Shown one piece after another: positions 40,901 to 49,479 of a DNA stretch of 64,000 bases; the first letter of the stretch is position 1, and every line of letters starts with the position of its first letter. Below the pieces are notes generated by a model that had not been told where the DNA came from, did not search any database, and saw nothing but the letters and a program-made list of their open reading frames with translations. The DNA lies in contig NZ_CP027228.1 in the NCBI RefSeq assembly GCF_002998925.1, positions 372,001-436,000 of the forward strand. Direction: 5' to 3'. A program made the translations under genes and the position numbers. The stretch comes from Mogibacterium diversum. Lineage in GTDB: Bacteria > Bacillota > Clostridia > Peptostreptococcales > Anaerovoracaceae.

Positions 40901-41286
40901 GATTTATCGTGCTTTGCAGCTTCAGCTTCAGCTCTAGCAACTTGTTCATGAAAAGCAGCCTTACCATCTTCGCTAATAATACGGGCCTTGCTACTAAGCG
41001 AGGCTTCGTCAGCAGTGGTATTGTGTTTAGCAGAATGCTTTTCAAGATTGTTCTTAAGTCTGTTCTTTTTCGCCTCTGCATCAGCCTTAGCAACCTGCTC
41101 ATGGAAGGAAAGACCTTTTTTCTCGCTTCCGTTAGCAGCAGCCTGTGCACGCTTTTCCCGCTGTGCTTTTTCAAACTTCAATTGTGCTACATGATTTGCA
41201 ACTATGCGCATTTCTTCAGAGGAAAGACGCTCGCCATTCTGTAGTCTCTTAATTAATTCTTTTATGTTTGTTGAATCGTTTCCCAT
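37975..41286 (-). CDS. Class A penicillin-binding protein (PBP1A-type) with long terminal extensions
   Basis: A bifunctional wall synthase: glycosyltransferase GT51 plus transpeptidase, 1103 residues. Residues 1-208 are a charged cytoplasmic extension with two copies of FHEQVA(K/R)A (61-68 and 112-119) in likely coiled coil; a single membrane helix is at about 211-233. GT51 motifs EDKTFWKHHG and GTSTLTQQLARN follow. The transpeptidase has SIKP (the Ser nucleophile), STN and KTGT. An insert of about 150 residues sits between the domains. The tail is acidic (Glu-rich) and then about 40 residues of NQG-type repeats. I start at ATG 41286, with AGAGG upstream; the reading up to 41349 has no ribosome site. 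Monocistronic. Confidence 0.93.
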   Translation of the reverse strand: MGNDSTNIKELIKRLQNGERLSSEEMRIVANHVAQLKFEKAQREKRAQAAANGSEKKGLSFHEQVAKADAEAKKNRLKNNLEKHSAKHNTTADEASLSSKARIISEDGKAAFHEQVARAEAEAAKHDKSIRKRAKEEKKLLKQEQKAKTRDEGVRFNLKRDFRHPVQFIKRVFTKPNPYYTPGAGEYIMVAGKKIKNKARVFSKKYAIRNFIVMGIAMTLMFTIYAAAVIAFAPKIDPTKIYDQISTDTIIYDDTGKRVGSVNNGESRTIIKYKDIPKHTVDAFVALEDKTFWKHHGFNWTRMAGAIVSSFGHGNIRGTSTLTQQLARNVYLPNIKSQRSVRRKILEMYYAAKIEKTLTKKEIFAAYVNSIYFGYGNYGIENASKTYFSKSVSELSIKESAALAAMPQSPDTYSLVQNTDSPLASRETSTPIKVGGKTYIANDISKSRRQIALKLMYDQGYITKAQYEDNKSANLVDFLNPSLSSGSDASSSYFTDYTVNQVIKALMKKYKLDYKSAHDMVYNGGLKIYSTMDSKAQKAVEDGFNEGSYFPSLTGLKKDSSGNIVSDKGSITLYAYDNMIQDDKFVLQDGEYKNNADGSITLYKNKRLNIYKTSTANGTDYSLELKPSYVIENSSLYIVPGGYINIPSNSKSMDKSGNLVISAKFIKNNSKLVTTVDGNPAFTDKLYILQDKVIQPQGAMVITEVGTGKVKAMVGGRGVTGKQLYNRAINPRQPGSSIKPLAVYSAALQRSYEYAEQGQKYPLVDPGNDKQGTDNYGDYLTAASVIIDEPIKINGRIWPKNSNNRYSGPMTMRKGMQTSTNVVAVKLYEQIGADYSASMVEKYGISTLNKSANGDMNPAALALGGLSKGVSPYEMAEAYATFPNGGVRVENRVFTKVVDRDGRTILTTEKKKHKVLDEGVAYIMVTMLKSVVNGGTGSNAAISGVEVGGKTGTTSSNYDIWFDGITPKYAASLWIGTDVNIPLTSSSVSAASLWSRIMRNVPNIRKGSYKPAPSNVVHKNGEYFTKGTEGGLGNKPDEESEETEIIEEEQEQTNQPQSSNNNSNNQGNNQGNQGNNQGNQGNQGNQGNQGNNQGNNQGQPSNP

Positions 41287-41505
41287 AAATTGCCTCTTAA
41301 ATAAAATATGACATATTATTCTACCATGAATCGCTTGAAAGATGAACATTTAGGACGATTTTAATGTGAAGATTGTATGTGCGTATTAGATGATCATTAT
41401 CTGTATAAATTAAATATGTGCTGAAGGGAATTCCTGTGCGTGATAGCATCTGATAAATATATAAAAATTAATATAATAGACGCTTGTTAAGCGGTGGTGT
41501 TAAGT

Positions 41506-43914
41506 ATGTTTAGAAGAAGAATTGTTGCTCTAAGCGTGTCTCTGGCGCTAGGTATTGTTGTTGCTGACATATTTATAAATAAGGGAAGTCCGGTTAAAGC
41601 TTTTTCGGTGACTGCATTATTTTTATTTTCTATTTATCGTATAGTTTGCATAAGAACAGCGATAGAACAGGGAATCACAAGAAAATATATAAGAAGGGAT
41701 ACTATTCTTTGCGCACTTATGTTCTGCGTTGGTTGCATGAATTATGCAATTCATGAACATGATATGAAACCAATGATGCCTAATAAACTATCAAATTATA
41801 ATTATATTGAGGGACGAGTAATAGGTTATAAAGACAATGATAAAGGGCTTACGATTGATGTAAAAACCTATTCGCTAGGGAATGAAACTGTTGTTAGATG
41901 TCAGAAATTGAAAGGCTTTATTAGAGAGAGAGGTGATGGTTTCAAAGCTAGAACAAATGCTGGCTATAGTAATAAAAAAATTAAATACAAAGACATGGAT
42001 CATAAACTTGGAACGAAACTTTATGGAAAGCTGGTAAAGGTGCAGGGAATAATAAAAGTTCCGACAGTAGCTCGTAATCCGGGATGTTTTGATTATAGGC
42101 GATATCTTCTAACTAAGAAGATTACATACACCATGAAGGTAATAAATATAAGCGAAATTAAAGGTGTGAAAACAAGCAAACTCTGGATTATGAGGCATTC
42201 TTTAAATAATACCAAAGAAGGCTTTGCAAGAAATGTATCGGATGGTAGAAATAAAGTGTATGGATTTATAAAAGGTGTAACCTTTGGAGATACTGATGAC
42301 ATAGACGAAGATACAATCGATGAGTTTCGGGAAAATACTACGGCGCATGTACTTGCCGTTAGTGGATTACACGTTGGGGTAATATATGGGATGCTAAGGC
42401 TCATGGCTATGGGGCGCCATGGAGGAATCGTAGGAGTTCTGACGATGTTAGCAATGCTTGGATATGGTGAACTCACTACTTGGAATGTTTCGACTACAAG
42501 AGCGGTAATTCTTACATGTACTGCAATTATGGGCTTTTATCTAAAGCGCCCGTTCGATTTATTATCTTCATTGGCTCTATCTTTTATTATGCTGCTGATA
42601 TATAATCCGTTCTTGCTTTTCAGCGCTAGTTTTCAAATGTCGTTTCTTGCGGTGTGTGGAATTGCTTTTCTCACTGATCCACTTGGCAGATTAATTGGAA
42701 AGAGAGGAGGGTTTTTACTAGCGATTCAGCTCTCGATGATTCCTTATACGATGTTTACGTTTAACAAAATTAATCCAATAGGATTTCTGATAAATGTACC
42801 AATTGTTGCATTAATAGGTATGCTAGTGCCATTCTCTATATTCGGACTAGCAACGTACTCAATAATCGGTAAAGTTGGAATAATAATTAAAAGCCAGATA
42901 TTTTATCTGACAGAAATCATAATTAGGCTCAATCACTTGCTTAATATGGGTGGTAAATTCTCATATTCCATTAGCTCTATGAAAATAGCGACATTAATTG
43001 CAATCTATGCATTGCTATTTTACATATGTTCAGAGTTCAATATCGTTATGATACTCCGAAAACGTTACTTAGTCGTATTGCAATCAGTGATACTCATTTT
43101 ATGTATGTCTATTACAATAGGTTATGCGTACCGAAATTTATTTTTGGATTATGAATTGGTATTTATTGATGTCGGACAGGGTGATGGGATACACATACGA
43201 ACTGACAATTATGATGTACTTCTAGATGGTGGTGGAGAAAGGAAACGTAATATCGGGGAGAAGGTGCTAAAAGAGTACTTTTTGAAGAATGGCTGTAGCA
43301 ATCTAGATATAAGCATATTTACCCACATGCACATGGATCACTGTAAAGGTGCCATGGAGTTAGGCGAAGTGTATCCTGTAAAACAGTATATGGTTCCGTA
43401 TCCATACAGATACCAAGTGAAGGGGAGACATTTAAATTTAGTTAGATTCAAAGATAAGATAAGGCTAGAAAAAGGCGTTTGGATAGAAGCTATTTGGCCT
43501 ATGGATGATAGGATAGCGACGAGTGAATCTGATGATAATGAATTAAATACCGTATACATACTGCACTATAAGGGCGTTAAGATAATGTTAACTGGGGACC
43601 TAGTTGAGGCAGATGAACTGGATATGATAGAATACTACAAATCTACTGACGTGTTAAAATGCGATATACTTAAAGTAGCGCATCACGGAAGCAGGTATAG
43701 CTCTAATGAAAAGTTTATAGATGCTGTAAACCCGAGAATTGCAATTATCCAGGTTGGTGAACATAATACATATGGCCATCCTAATGCAGGAGTAATAGAG
43801 CGCTTTAAAAAGCGTGGGATTAGTGTCTATAGAAATGATAAAGAAGGAGCTATTGGCGTAGATATTAGTAATAACAAGATTAGAATCGATAGGATGATTA
43901 AGGATGTCGTTTAA
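41506..43914 (+). CDS. comEC: DNA uptake channel protein ComEC/Rec2
   Basis: ComEC forms the membrane channel through which single-stranded DNA enters during transformation. The 802 residues contain N-terminal helices, an OB-like domain, the Competence domain (VLAVSGLHVGVIYGMLR near 282 onward) and a C-terminal metallo-beta-lactamase-like domain with THMHMDH (near 606) and later HHGSRYSS. I start at ATG 41506 with GGTGGTG as a ribosome site. It overlaps holA by 11 bases, the usual Firmicutes pair. A TATAAT at 41472 may be its -10. comEA is not next to it. Confidence 0.9.
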   Translation: MFRRRIVALSVSLALGIVVADIFINKGSPVKAFSVTALFLFSIYRIVCIRTAIEQGITRKYIRRDTILCALMFCVGCMNYAIHEHDMKPMMPNKLSNYNYIEGRVIGYKDNDKGLTIDVKTYSLGNETVVRCQKLKGFIRERGDGFKARTNAGYSNKKIKYKDMDHKLGTKLYGKLVKVQGIIKVPTVARNPGCFDYRRYLLTKKITYTMKVINISEIKGVKTSKLWIMRHSLNNTKEGFARNVSDGRNKVYGFIKGVTFGDTDDIDEDTIDEFRENTTAHVLAVSGLHVGVIYGMLRLMAMGRHGGIVGVLTMLAMLGYGELTTWNVSTTRAVILTCTAIMGFYLKRPFDLLSSLALSFIMLLIYNPFLLFSASFQMSFLAVCGIAFLTDPLGRLIGKRGGFLLAIQLSMIPYTMFTFNKINPIGFLINVPIVALIGMLVPFSIFGLATYSIIGKVGIIIKSQIFYLTEIIIRLNHLLNMGGKFSYSISSMKIATLIAIYALLFYICSEFNIVMILRKRYLVVLQSVILILCMSITIGYAYRNLFLDYELVFIDVGQGDGIHIRTDNYDVLLDGGGERKRNIGEKVLKEYFLKNGCSNLDISIFTHMHMDHCKGAMELGEVYPVKQYMVPYPYRYQVKGRHLNLVRFKDKIRLEKGVWIEAIWPMDDRIATSESDDNELNTVYILHYKGVKIMLTGDLVEADELDMIEYYKSTDVLKCDILKVAHHGSRYSSNEKFIDAVNPRIAIIQVGEHNTYGHPNAGVIERFKKRGISVYRNDKEGAIGVDISNNKIRIDRMIKDVV

Positions 43915-44953
43915 AGAGTTTAGTAAAGATATAAAGAGTGGCGTAATAGGCAGTAATATTTTTCTCTATGGCGAAGAGGGATTCCTTACTGACTGGGCTG
44001 TAAAGGGAATTGTAGAAAGCAATTCGAGTGAGGTTGACAGAAAATACGTGGTAACAGATCTCGATGGAGAGACTGTAACAGCGCAGGAAATCGTTGAAAC
44101 TGCTAATACCATGACCATGTTTGCCAGCACAAGGGTATTGACGGTTAAAAATTATCAGCCACTAATAAAAAAGAGCTCCGTAACTGAAACTGCTCCGATT
44201 CTAGAGTATCTCAGCAGCCCAAATCCATCGACGATTCTCTTATTTTATCTGGAGCCACTTGTGAGCCCTGGCAAGAAGGAGAAGTTAAATGCTTTTGCTA
44301 GCAAAGTATCGGGGTTATGCAGTACATATAATTTCGAGAGGCTGAATCCATCGGAACTTAAATCATTTGTAAACAAGCGAATTCGCTCAGCCGGAAAGCT
44401 GATTGGTGCTCGCGATATGGATTACCTCGTAGATATATCCGGATATCTCAATAATGACAGCGAATATGATTTATACAGGATGGAATCGGACCTTACGAAG
44501 CTAGTAAATGCTTCTGATGAAGATAGTGTATCAAAGCAGCTCATAGAAGAGATAATGGTTGGTGATAAGGATAGATTTGTGTTTAACTTCATTGACTATC
44601 TACTAGCTGGTAAGAAAAACATGGCTATGCAGCTTTTGATAAATACCATTTCTGCTGGTGAAAACTCAAAAGGTAAAGGAAATGTTTTCTCACTTGCGTC
44701 TACGTTAATAGGTCAGTTTGAGATTATGTATGATTCGCTAGAACTAGATGACGAAGGTATGCCTATCAAGGCTATGGCTAAGAACCTTGGAGTGAATGAG
44801 TATCGTTTAAAAAAGGCATACTCTGCAGCTAGAAAAGTTGGTAAGCCTAAGATAAAAAAAGCATTAATTGAGCTATACGATACTGATAGATTGCTAAAGA
44901 CAGGCGAGATGGATAAGAATACATCACTTGAGCTATTTGTCTTTAACTGGTAG
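43904..44953 (+). CDS. holA: DNA polymerase III delta subunit
   Basis: HolA is the clamp-loader subunit that opens the beta clamp. The 349-residue length fits. The N-terminal region NIFLYGEEGFLTDWAVKGIV resembles the AAA-like domain start, with the conserved ILLFYLEP strand at about 109-116, and the C-terminal helical collar ends with KTGEMDKNTSLELFVF. Its overlap with comEC and the convergent recN match known arrangements. No Walker A is present, as normal for delta. Confidence 0.9.
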   Translation: MSFKEFSKDIKSGVIGSNIFLYGEEGFLTDWAVKGIVESNSSEVDRKYVVTDLDGETVTAQEIVETANTMTMFASTRVLTVKNYQPLIKKSSVTETAPILEYLSSPNPSTILLFYLEPLVSPGKKEKLNAFASKVSGLCSTYNFERLNPSELKSFVNKRIRSAGKLIGARDMDYLVDISGYLNNDSEYDLYRMESDLTKLVNASDEDSVSKQLIEEIMVGDKDRFVFNFIDYLLAGKKNMAMQLLINTISAGENSKGKGNVFSLASTLIGQFEIMYDSLELDDEGMPIKAMAKNLGVNEYRLKKAYSAARKVGKPKIKKALIELYDTDRLLKTGEMDKNTSLELFVFNW

Positions 44954-45001
44954 CTAATGTAAAAGTACACAAAAATCACCGATAATAAACAAGATAAACG
45001 G

Positions 45002-45037
45002 AAAAAGCTTGAGGCTGTACCTCAAGCTTTATTTTTT
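45002..45037. terminator. Bidirectional terminator between holA and recN
   Basis: AAAGCTTGAGG (45004-45014) pairs perfectly with CCTCAAGCTTT (45020-45030), A-rich on the left and with a T-run on the right. It overlaps the last bases of recN and can serve both convergent genes. Confidence 0.85.
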
Positions 45038-46648
45038 AACTGATGCGACTAGCTCTTTTGCAGCTTCAAGTGCATTGCTGCTGTTTGGAGCACCGCTTAT
45101 TAATCTAGCAAGCATCTCAAGTTTGCCTGCCTCATCTAGGTGAGTGATAACCGTATGAGATTTACCTTCTGAAATCTCTTTATCAATCGAGAAGTTATCA
45201 TCTCCAGAAGCGGCAATTTGAGGTAAGTGAGTGATACATAATATCTGTCTATGATTGGCAATCTCGCTAAGTTTATGACCTACTACAAGTGCGGTCTTAC
45301 CGCTGATTCCAGTATCAATTTCGTCAAAGATCATGGTTTCAACGCTGTCACTACTACCGATGATATGCTTGAAGGCGAGCATGATTCGAGAAATTTCACC
45401 GCCAGAGGCAATCTTTGCCATCGGTCTCAGAGGTTCACCTGGGTTAGTAGATATCAGGAATTCAACACCGTCATATCCGAGTTCAGAGATGTCGTCATGT
45501 CTTGTTATATCGATCTTGAATTCGGAATTTGCAAAAGCAAGGTCCTGAAGTTCCTTGATTATCTCTCTTTCAAGTGAAGCAGCATTGGCCTTTCTAATAT
45601 TGCTGACTACTTCAGCCTGCGCTTCAAGTTCGCTATATCTTTTGTCGATAAGCTCGGCAAGTCTTTTCTTCTCATCGTCAAGATTATGGATTACGCCTAG
45701 CTTACTATCGAGCTCTTCTTTGTATGCGATAATCTCTTCGATGCTCATATTGTATTTTCGCTTAGCATCCTCAATTACACTTAGCCTTGACGATACAAGA
45801 TCTATCTCTTCCTCTGAGAAGTTGATAGATTCACTTGTATTCCTAAGGTTAGAAGAGATATCTTCAAGGCCATAGTATAGCTCTGAGAAGCTCTCTGATA
45901 GTTCGCCTAGCTCTTCGCTGTATGATGCAATGCTCTGAAGCTGATTCATACATGAGCCAATAACACTGAGAACAGGAGGATCTTCAGTTAGCTTGCTATA
46001 TGAACCGGCAACGGCCTCGTATATTCGCTCGCTGTTACGCATCAATTCTAGCTGCTCTCTTAACTCATCATCTTCACCAGGCTGTAAATCAAGGTTGTCT
46101 ATGTAGTCAAACTCGAACTGATAGAAGTCCTGCTGTCTACGCGATTCTGACTCGCTTCGGAGTAGCTGATCGTATTCACGTTTGACTTCATGATATAGTT
46201 TATAAAGGTCACTAAGTTTACTGAGCTCCTTATCGATAGATCCGTGATTATAGCTATCGGTGATGAGTATATGGTTTTCTGGATCGAGTATCTGCTGGTT
46301 ATCGTACTGGCCGTGGATGTCAACAAATTCACTGCAAAACTCTCTTAGTTTTGCCAGAGAAACTATCTCTCCATTAAGCTTTGCAACACTTTTTCCTGAC
46401 CTAAGAAGCTCTCGTGAGATAATAACATCTTCCTCTCCAATATGGCCGACAACTTGAATAAGGGCTTTATCTGTGCCATTTCTGATCATAGAAATATCAG
46501 CACGGTCCCCGAGGGCTGTGCTAATGGCCTGCACTAGTACAGATTTACCAGATCCCGTCTCACCAGTGATGATATTGAGAGAGGAACCAAGATCAAATGC
46601 CATATGTTCAATTGTCGCAAAATTAGTGATTTCAATACGATCGAGCAT
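45029..46648 (-). CDS. recN: DNA repair protein RecN
   Basis: RecN is an SMC-like ATPase acting early in double-strand break repair. The 539 residues have Walker A GETGSGKS (about 29-36), a coiled-coil middle and the C-terminal ABC signature ASGGEISRIMLA (near 414) with Walker B MIFDEIDTGISG. Starts at ATG 46648 and lies 20 bases after argR on the same strand, the common argR-recN pair of Firmicutes. Confidence 0.95.
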   Translation of the reverse strand: MLDRIEITNFATIEHMAFDLGSSLNIITGETGSGKSVLVQAISTALGDRADISMIRNGTDKALIQVVGHIGEEDVIISRELLRSGKSVAKLNGEIVSLAKLREFCSEFVDIHGQYDNQQILDPENHILITDSYNHGSIDKELSKLSDLYKLYHEVKREYDQLLRSESESRRQQDFYQFEFDYIDNLDLQPGEDDELREQLELMRNSERIYEAVAGSYSKLTEDPPVLSVIGSCMNQLQSIASYSEELGELSESFSELYYGLEDISSNLRNTSESINFSEEEIDLVSSRLSVIEDAKRKYNMSIEEIIAYKEELDSKLGVIHNLDDEKKRLAELIDKRYSELEAQAEVVSNIRKANAASLEREIIKELQDLAFANSEFKIDITRHDDISELGYDGVEFLISTNPGEPLRPMAKIASGGEISRIMLAFKHIIGSSDSVETMIFDEIDTGISGKTALVVGHKLSEIANHRQILCITHLPQIAASGDDNFSIDKEISEGKSHTVITHLDEAGKLEMLARLISGAPNSSNALEAAKELVASVKK

Positions 46649-46668
46649 TAAGATACCTCAATTTTAAT

Positions 46669-47127
46669 TTATTCTCTTAGGGCAATCATGTCTTCAAACA
46701 CTTTGAGAATTGCTGCAACATATTCTTCATGTTCAGCAATAATAAGTAGAGTGTTATCTCCGGCAACTGAGCCCACAACGTGTTCGAGCTTCAGACAGTC
46801 GATGGCTTCAGCTGCGGCATTTCCACAGCCAGAAAGTGTCTTTACTACGATGAGATTCTGTGCCGAAGCATAGGAGACGATAGTCTCTCTAAAAATTTTG
46901 ATAAACCTTTCAGAAATCGGCTGAATGTCGAACTTCCCTGATGTGTACTTATAGCGATCCTTATCAATTGATACCTTAACGAGCTGCAGCTCTTTAATAT
47001 CCCTAGAGATAGTCGCTTGAGTTACTTTGTAGCCTTCCTGCTCGAGTAGATCTTGTAGCTGATCTTGTGTCTCTACTACGTGCTTTTGGATTAGTTCTAA
47101 TATCTTATTCTGTCTTGAGTAACGCAT
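46669..47127 (-). CDS. argR: Arginine repressor ArgR
   Basis: ArgR is the arginine-responsive regulator, 152 residues. An N-terminal winged helix with QATISRDIKELQLVKV (about 36-51) binds ARG boxes, and the C-terminal domain (SGCGNAAAEAIDC) binds arginine in the hexamer. I start at ATG 47127, which has GGGAGG upstream; the longer reading to 47169 has none. Probably co-transcribed with recN. No arginine genes are in the window. Confidence 0.93.
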   Translation of the reverse strand: MRYSRQNKILELIQKHVVETQDQLQDLLEQEGYKVTQATISRDIKELQLVKVSIDKDRYKYTSGKFDIQPISERFIKIFRETIVSYASAQNLIVVKTLSGCGNAAAEAIDCLKLEHVVGSVAGDNTLLIIAEHEEYVAAILKVFEDMIALRE

Positions 47128-47174
47128 CTGTCCTCCCAATGATAAAAAGGTTTTCTGTACACAACACACAATAA

Positions 47175-47183
47175 ATTATAGCA
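47175..47183 (-). promoter_or_regulatory. argR-recN extended -10 promoter
   Basis: On the minus strand TGC-TATAAT (47183-47175) forms a perfect extended -10, 48 bases before argR. No good -35 is seen. An AT-rich TGAATGAATAAATACGAA stretch near 47193-47210 (read in the plus direction) faintly resembles an ARG box and could mediate self-control. Confidence 0.5.
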
Positions 47184-47239
47184 TAAATTTGCAAGTGAAT
47201 GAATAAATACGAAACATTAACACTCGTTGTCCTGATTAA

Positions 47240-47268
47240 TAGACAAAATGGCCTGTTTTTGGTAAAAT
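47240..47268 (+). promoter_or_regulatory. ruvC promoter
   Basis: TAGACA (47240-47245) and TAAAAT (47263-47268) are 17 bp apart, with TGG just before the -10. The CGGAGGTGAT ribosome site follows directly. Confidence 0.55.
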
Positions 47269-47282
47269 ATCGGAGGTGATTA

Positions 47283-47774
47283 ATGATGAGAATTATAGGA
47301 ATAGACCCAGGTTATGCCATCATGGGATATGGCATTTTAGACTATAATGGCAACCGCTTTAAGACCGTCCATTACGGTTCAATTGAGACGAAGGCGGGAG
47401 TGCCGATGCCTGAGCGGTTAAAGTTGCTCTACGACGGGCTGACTGAAATAATTCAGGAGTACAAGCCAGACGAAGCGTCGATAGAGGAGCTTTTTTTTAA
47501 TAGAAATGTTACGACGGCTATCGGCGTAGGTGAGGCACGAGGAATCGCTCTGCTCGCATGCGTTGAGGGTGGGCTTTCGGTGTCTGAATACACACCAATG
47601 CAGATTAAACAAGCCCTTGTAGGCTACGGAAAGGCGGAGAAGAAGCAGGTTCAGACAATGGTCAAGACCATTCTGAATCTAAAGGAAGTCCCTAAGCCTG
47701 ACGATACAGCTGACGCAGTTGCTGCTGCTATCTGTCACGCACATTCGCGTAATTCCAGAGTGATTGGGAGATAA
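47283..47774 (+). CDS. ruvC: Holliday junction resolvase RuvC
   Basis: RuvC cuts Holliday junctions. The 163 residues carry the catalytic acids in IGIDPG (Asp8), the EELFFNRN motif (Glu68-Glu69) and DDTADAVAAAICHAH (Asp residues near 140-144). Two consecutive ATG codons lie after GGAGGTGAT; the second may be the true start. First gene of ruvCAB, which works as one branch-migration and resolution complex. Confidence 0.95.
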   Translation: MMRIIGIDPGYAIMGYGILDYNGNRFKTVHYGSIETKAGVPMPERLKLLYDGLTEIIQEYKPDEASIEELFFNRNVTTAIGVGEARGIALLACVEGGLSVSEYTPMQIKQALVGYGKAEKKQVQTMVKTILNLKEVPKPDDTADAVAAAICHAHSRNSRVIGR

Positions 47775-47780
47775 GAGATA

Positions 47781-48380
47781 ATGATAAGAAATATCAAAGG
47801 TGAATACCTTTATTATGACAAGGGATCAATGATTATCGAGACGAGCGGAGGAATCGGCTTTCGCATATACGTTGCGGATACTTCGCCGCTACTTCTCCAT
47901 CGAGAGGGTGATATTGTAAATATATTTACGTACATGCAGGTCAAGGAAGATGGCATGTCGCTTTATGGTTTCTCAAAGCTTGATTCTTTGAATCTGTTCG
48001 AACAGCTAATCACCGTAAAAGGTGTTGGCCCCAAGGCGGGTCTCGCGATTATGTCGACGGGGTCAGCTGATGAGATTAAATACAGTATCGCCAATAAAGA
48101 TGCTACTGCAATTGCTAAGGCACAGGGTGTAGGCAAGAAGACTGCGGAGCGTGTAATTCTTGAGCTATGCGATAAGGTTGACTCGGTTCCTATGCCAGAT
48201 ATGGGAGGAACGACTCCAGTTCCTATTCCTGGGCTTGATAAAGCGAGGCAAGAAGCTGTTATGGCACTCACTACACTTGGTTATTCGAAAACTGAGGCTG
48301 AAGATGCAATCGGTCACGTAACCGATGAAGGACTTGATACGGAGACTTACATCAAGAAAGCTCTTAAGTATCTGCTATAG
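47781..48380 (+). CDS. ruvA: Holliday junction helicase subunit RuvA
   Basis: RuvA is the tetrameric junction-binding subunit, 199 residues. The N-terminal OB domain (1-60), the two helix-hairpin-helix motifs (TVKGVGPKAGLAIM near 75 and AKAQGVGKKTAERVILEL near 113) and the C-terminal RuvB-contact domain after a flexible proline-rich linker (near 140-155) are all visible. It starts six bases after ruvC. Confidence 0.96.
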   Translation: MIRNIKGEYLYYDKGSMIIETSGGIGFRIYVADTSPLLLHREGDIVNIFTYMQVKEDGMSLYGFSKLDSLNLFEQLITVKGVGPKAGLAIMSTGSADEIKYSIANKDATAIAKAQGVGKKTAERVILELCDKVDSVPMPDMGGTTPVPIPGLDKARQEAVMALTTLGYSKTEAEDAIGHVTDEGLDTETYIKKALKYLL

Positions 48381-48395
48381 AAGAAGGATTGGGAA

Positions 48396-49403
48396 ATGCT
48401 AGATAACATCACATCAACTAAGGTTATACCGAATGAGATAAACGGGGAGTTCACGCTCAGACCCCAGTATCTAAGTGAGTACTGCGGTCAGTCAGTTGCG
48501 AAGGAGAACTTGTCTATATATATTGAAGCTGCTAAGAAGCGCGGTGAGTCACTAGACCACGTGCTTTTCTACGGACCTCCAGGTCTTGGTAAGACTACAC
48601 TTGCAAATATTATTGCAAATGAACTTGGAGTAGACATCAAGATTACGTCAGGACCCGCAATCAGCAGGGCTGGCGACTTAGCCGCTATTCTTACGAATTT
48701 AAATGAGAATGACGTCCTCTTCATAGATGAGATTCACAGGCTAAATCGTTCAGTTGAAGAGGTCCTGTATTCCGCTATGGAAGACTTTGCACTAGATATC
48801 ATTATCGGAAAAGGACCTGCGGCTAGATCTCTTCGAATTGATATCGCAAAATTCACGTTAGTCGGAGCTACAACGAGGGCTGGAAGCCTTTCAGCACCAT
48901 TAAGAGATAGATTTGGAATAATCACAAAATTCGAATTCTATACTCACGAGGAAATCAGGAATATTCTACTTCGCTCTGCAAAGGTTCTCGGCATAGAGAT
49001 AGACGATGAGTCCCTCGATGAATTAGCTAGCAGATCGAGAGGGACACCAAGAATCGGAAATAGACTGCTCAAGAGGGCGAGGGATTTTAGTGAAGTTATA
49101 AGTGATGGACAGCTTAATATCGAAGTGACACGTAAAGCACTAGAAGCACTCGGCGTGGATGAACTCGGACTGGATAAGCTAGACAGGCAGATCCTCGAGA
49201 CGATAATCAAGAGCTTTGGCGGTGGACCGGTTGGAATTGAAACTATTGCTAGTGCGATCGGCGAAGAGAGGGTGACACTCGAGGATGTCAATGAACCGTT
49301 CCTCATTCAGTCAGACCTCATGTACCGTACGCAGAAAGGACGTATGGTTACTAAGCTTGCATATGAATACCTAGGACTGATGTCCTATTACAAAGAAGAT
49401 TAA
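48396..49403 (+). CDS. ruvB: Holliday junction helicase motor RuvB
   Basis: RuvB is the hexameric AAA+ motor driving branch migration. The 335 residues contain Walker A GPPGLGKTT (about 61-69), Walker B FIDEIHR, the sensor region GATTRAGSLSAPLRDRFG and a C-terminal winged helix (PFLIQSDLMYRTQKGRM). It follows ruvA by 15 bases with a modest AAGGA site. Confidence 0.97.
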   Translation: MLDNITSTKVIPNEINGEFTLRPQYLSEYCGQSVAKENLSIYIEAAKKRGESLDHVLFYGPPGLGKTTLANIIANELGVDIKITSGPAISRAGDLAAILTNLNENDVLFIDEIHRLNRSVEEVLYSAMEDFALDIIIGKGPAARSLRIDIAKFTLVGATTRAGSLSAPLRDRFGIITKFEFYTHEEIRNILLRSAKVLGIEIDDESLDELASRSRGTPRIGNRLLKRARDFSEVISDGQLNIEVTRKALEALGVDELGLDKLDRQILETIIKSFGGGPVGIETIASAIGEERVTLEDVNEPFLIQSDLMYRTQKGRMVTKLAYEYLGLMSYYKED

Positions 49404-49406
49404 TAA

Positions 49407-49448
49407 GGGGCGCGGCGGATATGTGCTATATGTATCCGTAATCGCGCC
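49407..49448 (+). other. GC-rich two-step hairpin between ruvB and queA
   Basis: GGGGCGCG pairs with CGCGCCT, and an inner CGGATA (49416-49421) pairs with TATCCG (49433-49438). No T-run follows and the sequence does not match a preQ1 riboswitch. It may be an RNA processing or weak attenuation structure. Confidence 0.4.
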
Positions 49449-49479
49449 TCGCTGATTAGAACTGGAGAATACAGAATAA

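Noticed and set aside
49407..49479. preQ1 riboswitch before queA
   Set aside because: The hairpin present lacks the short-loop, A-rich-tail layout of preQ1 aptamers.
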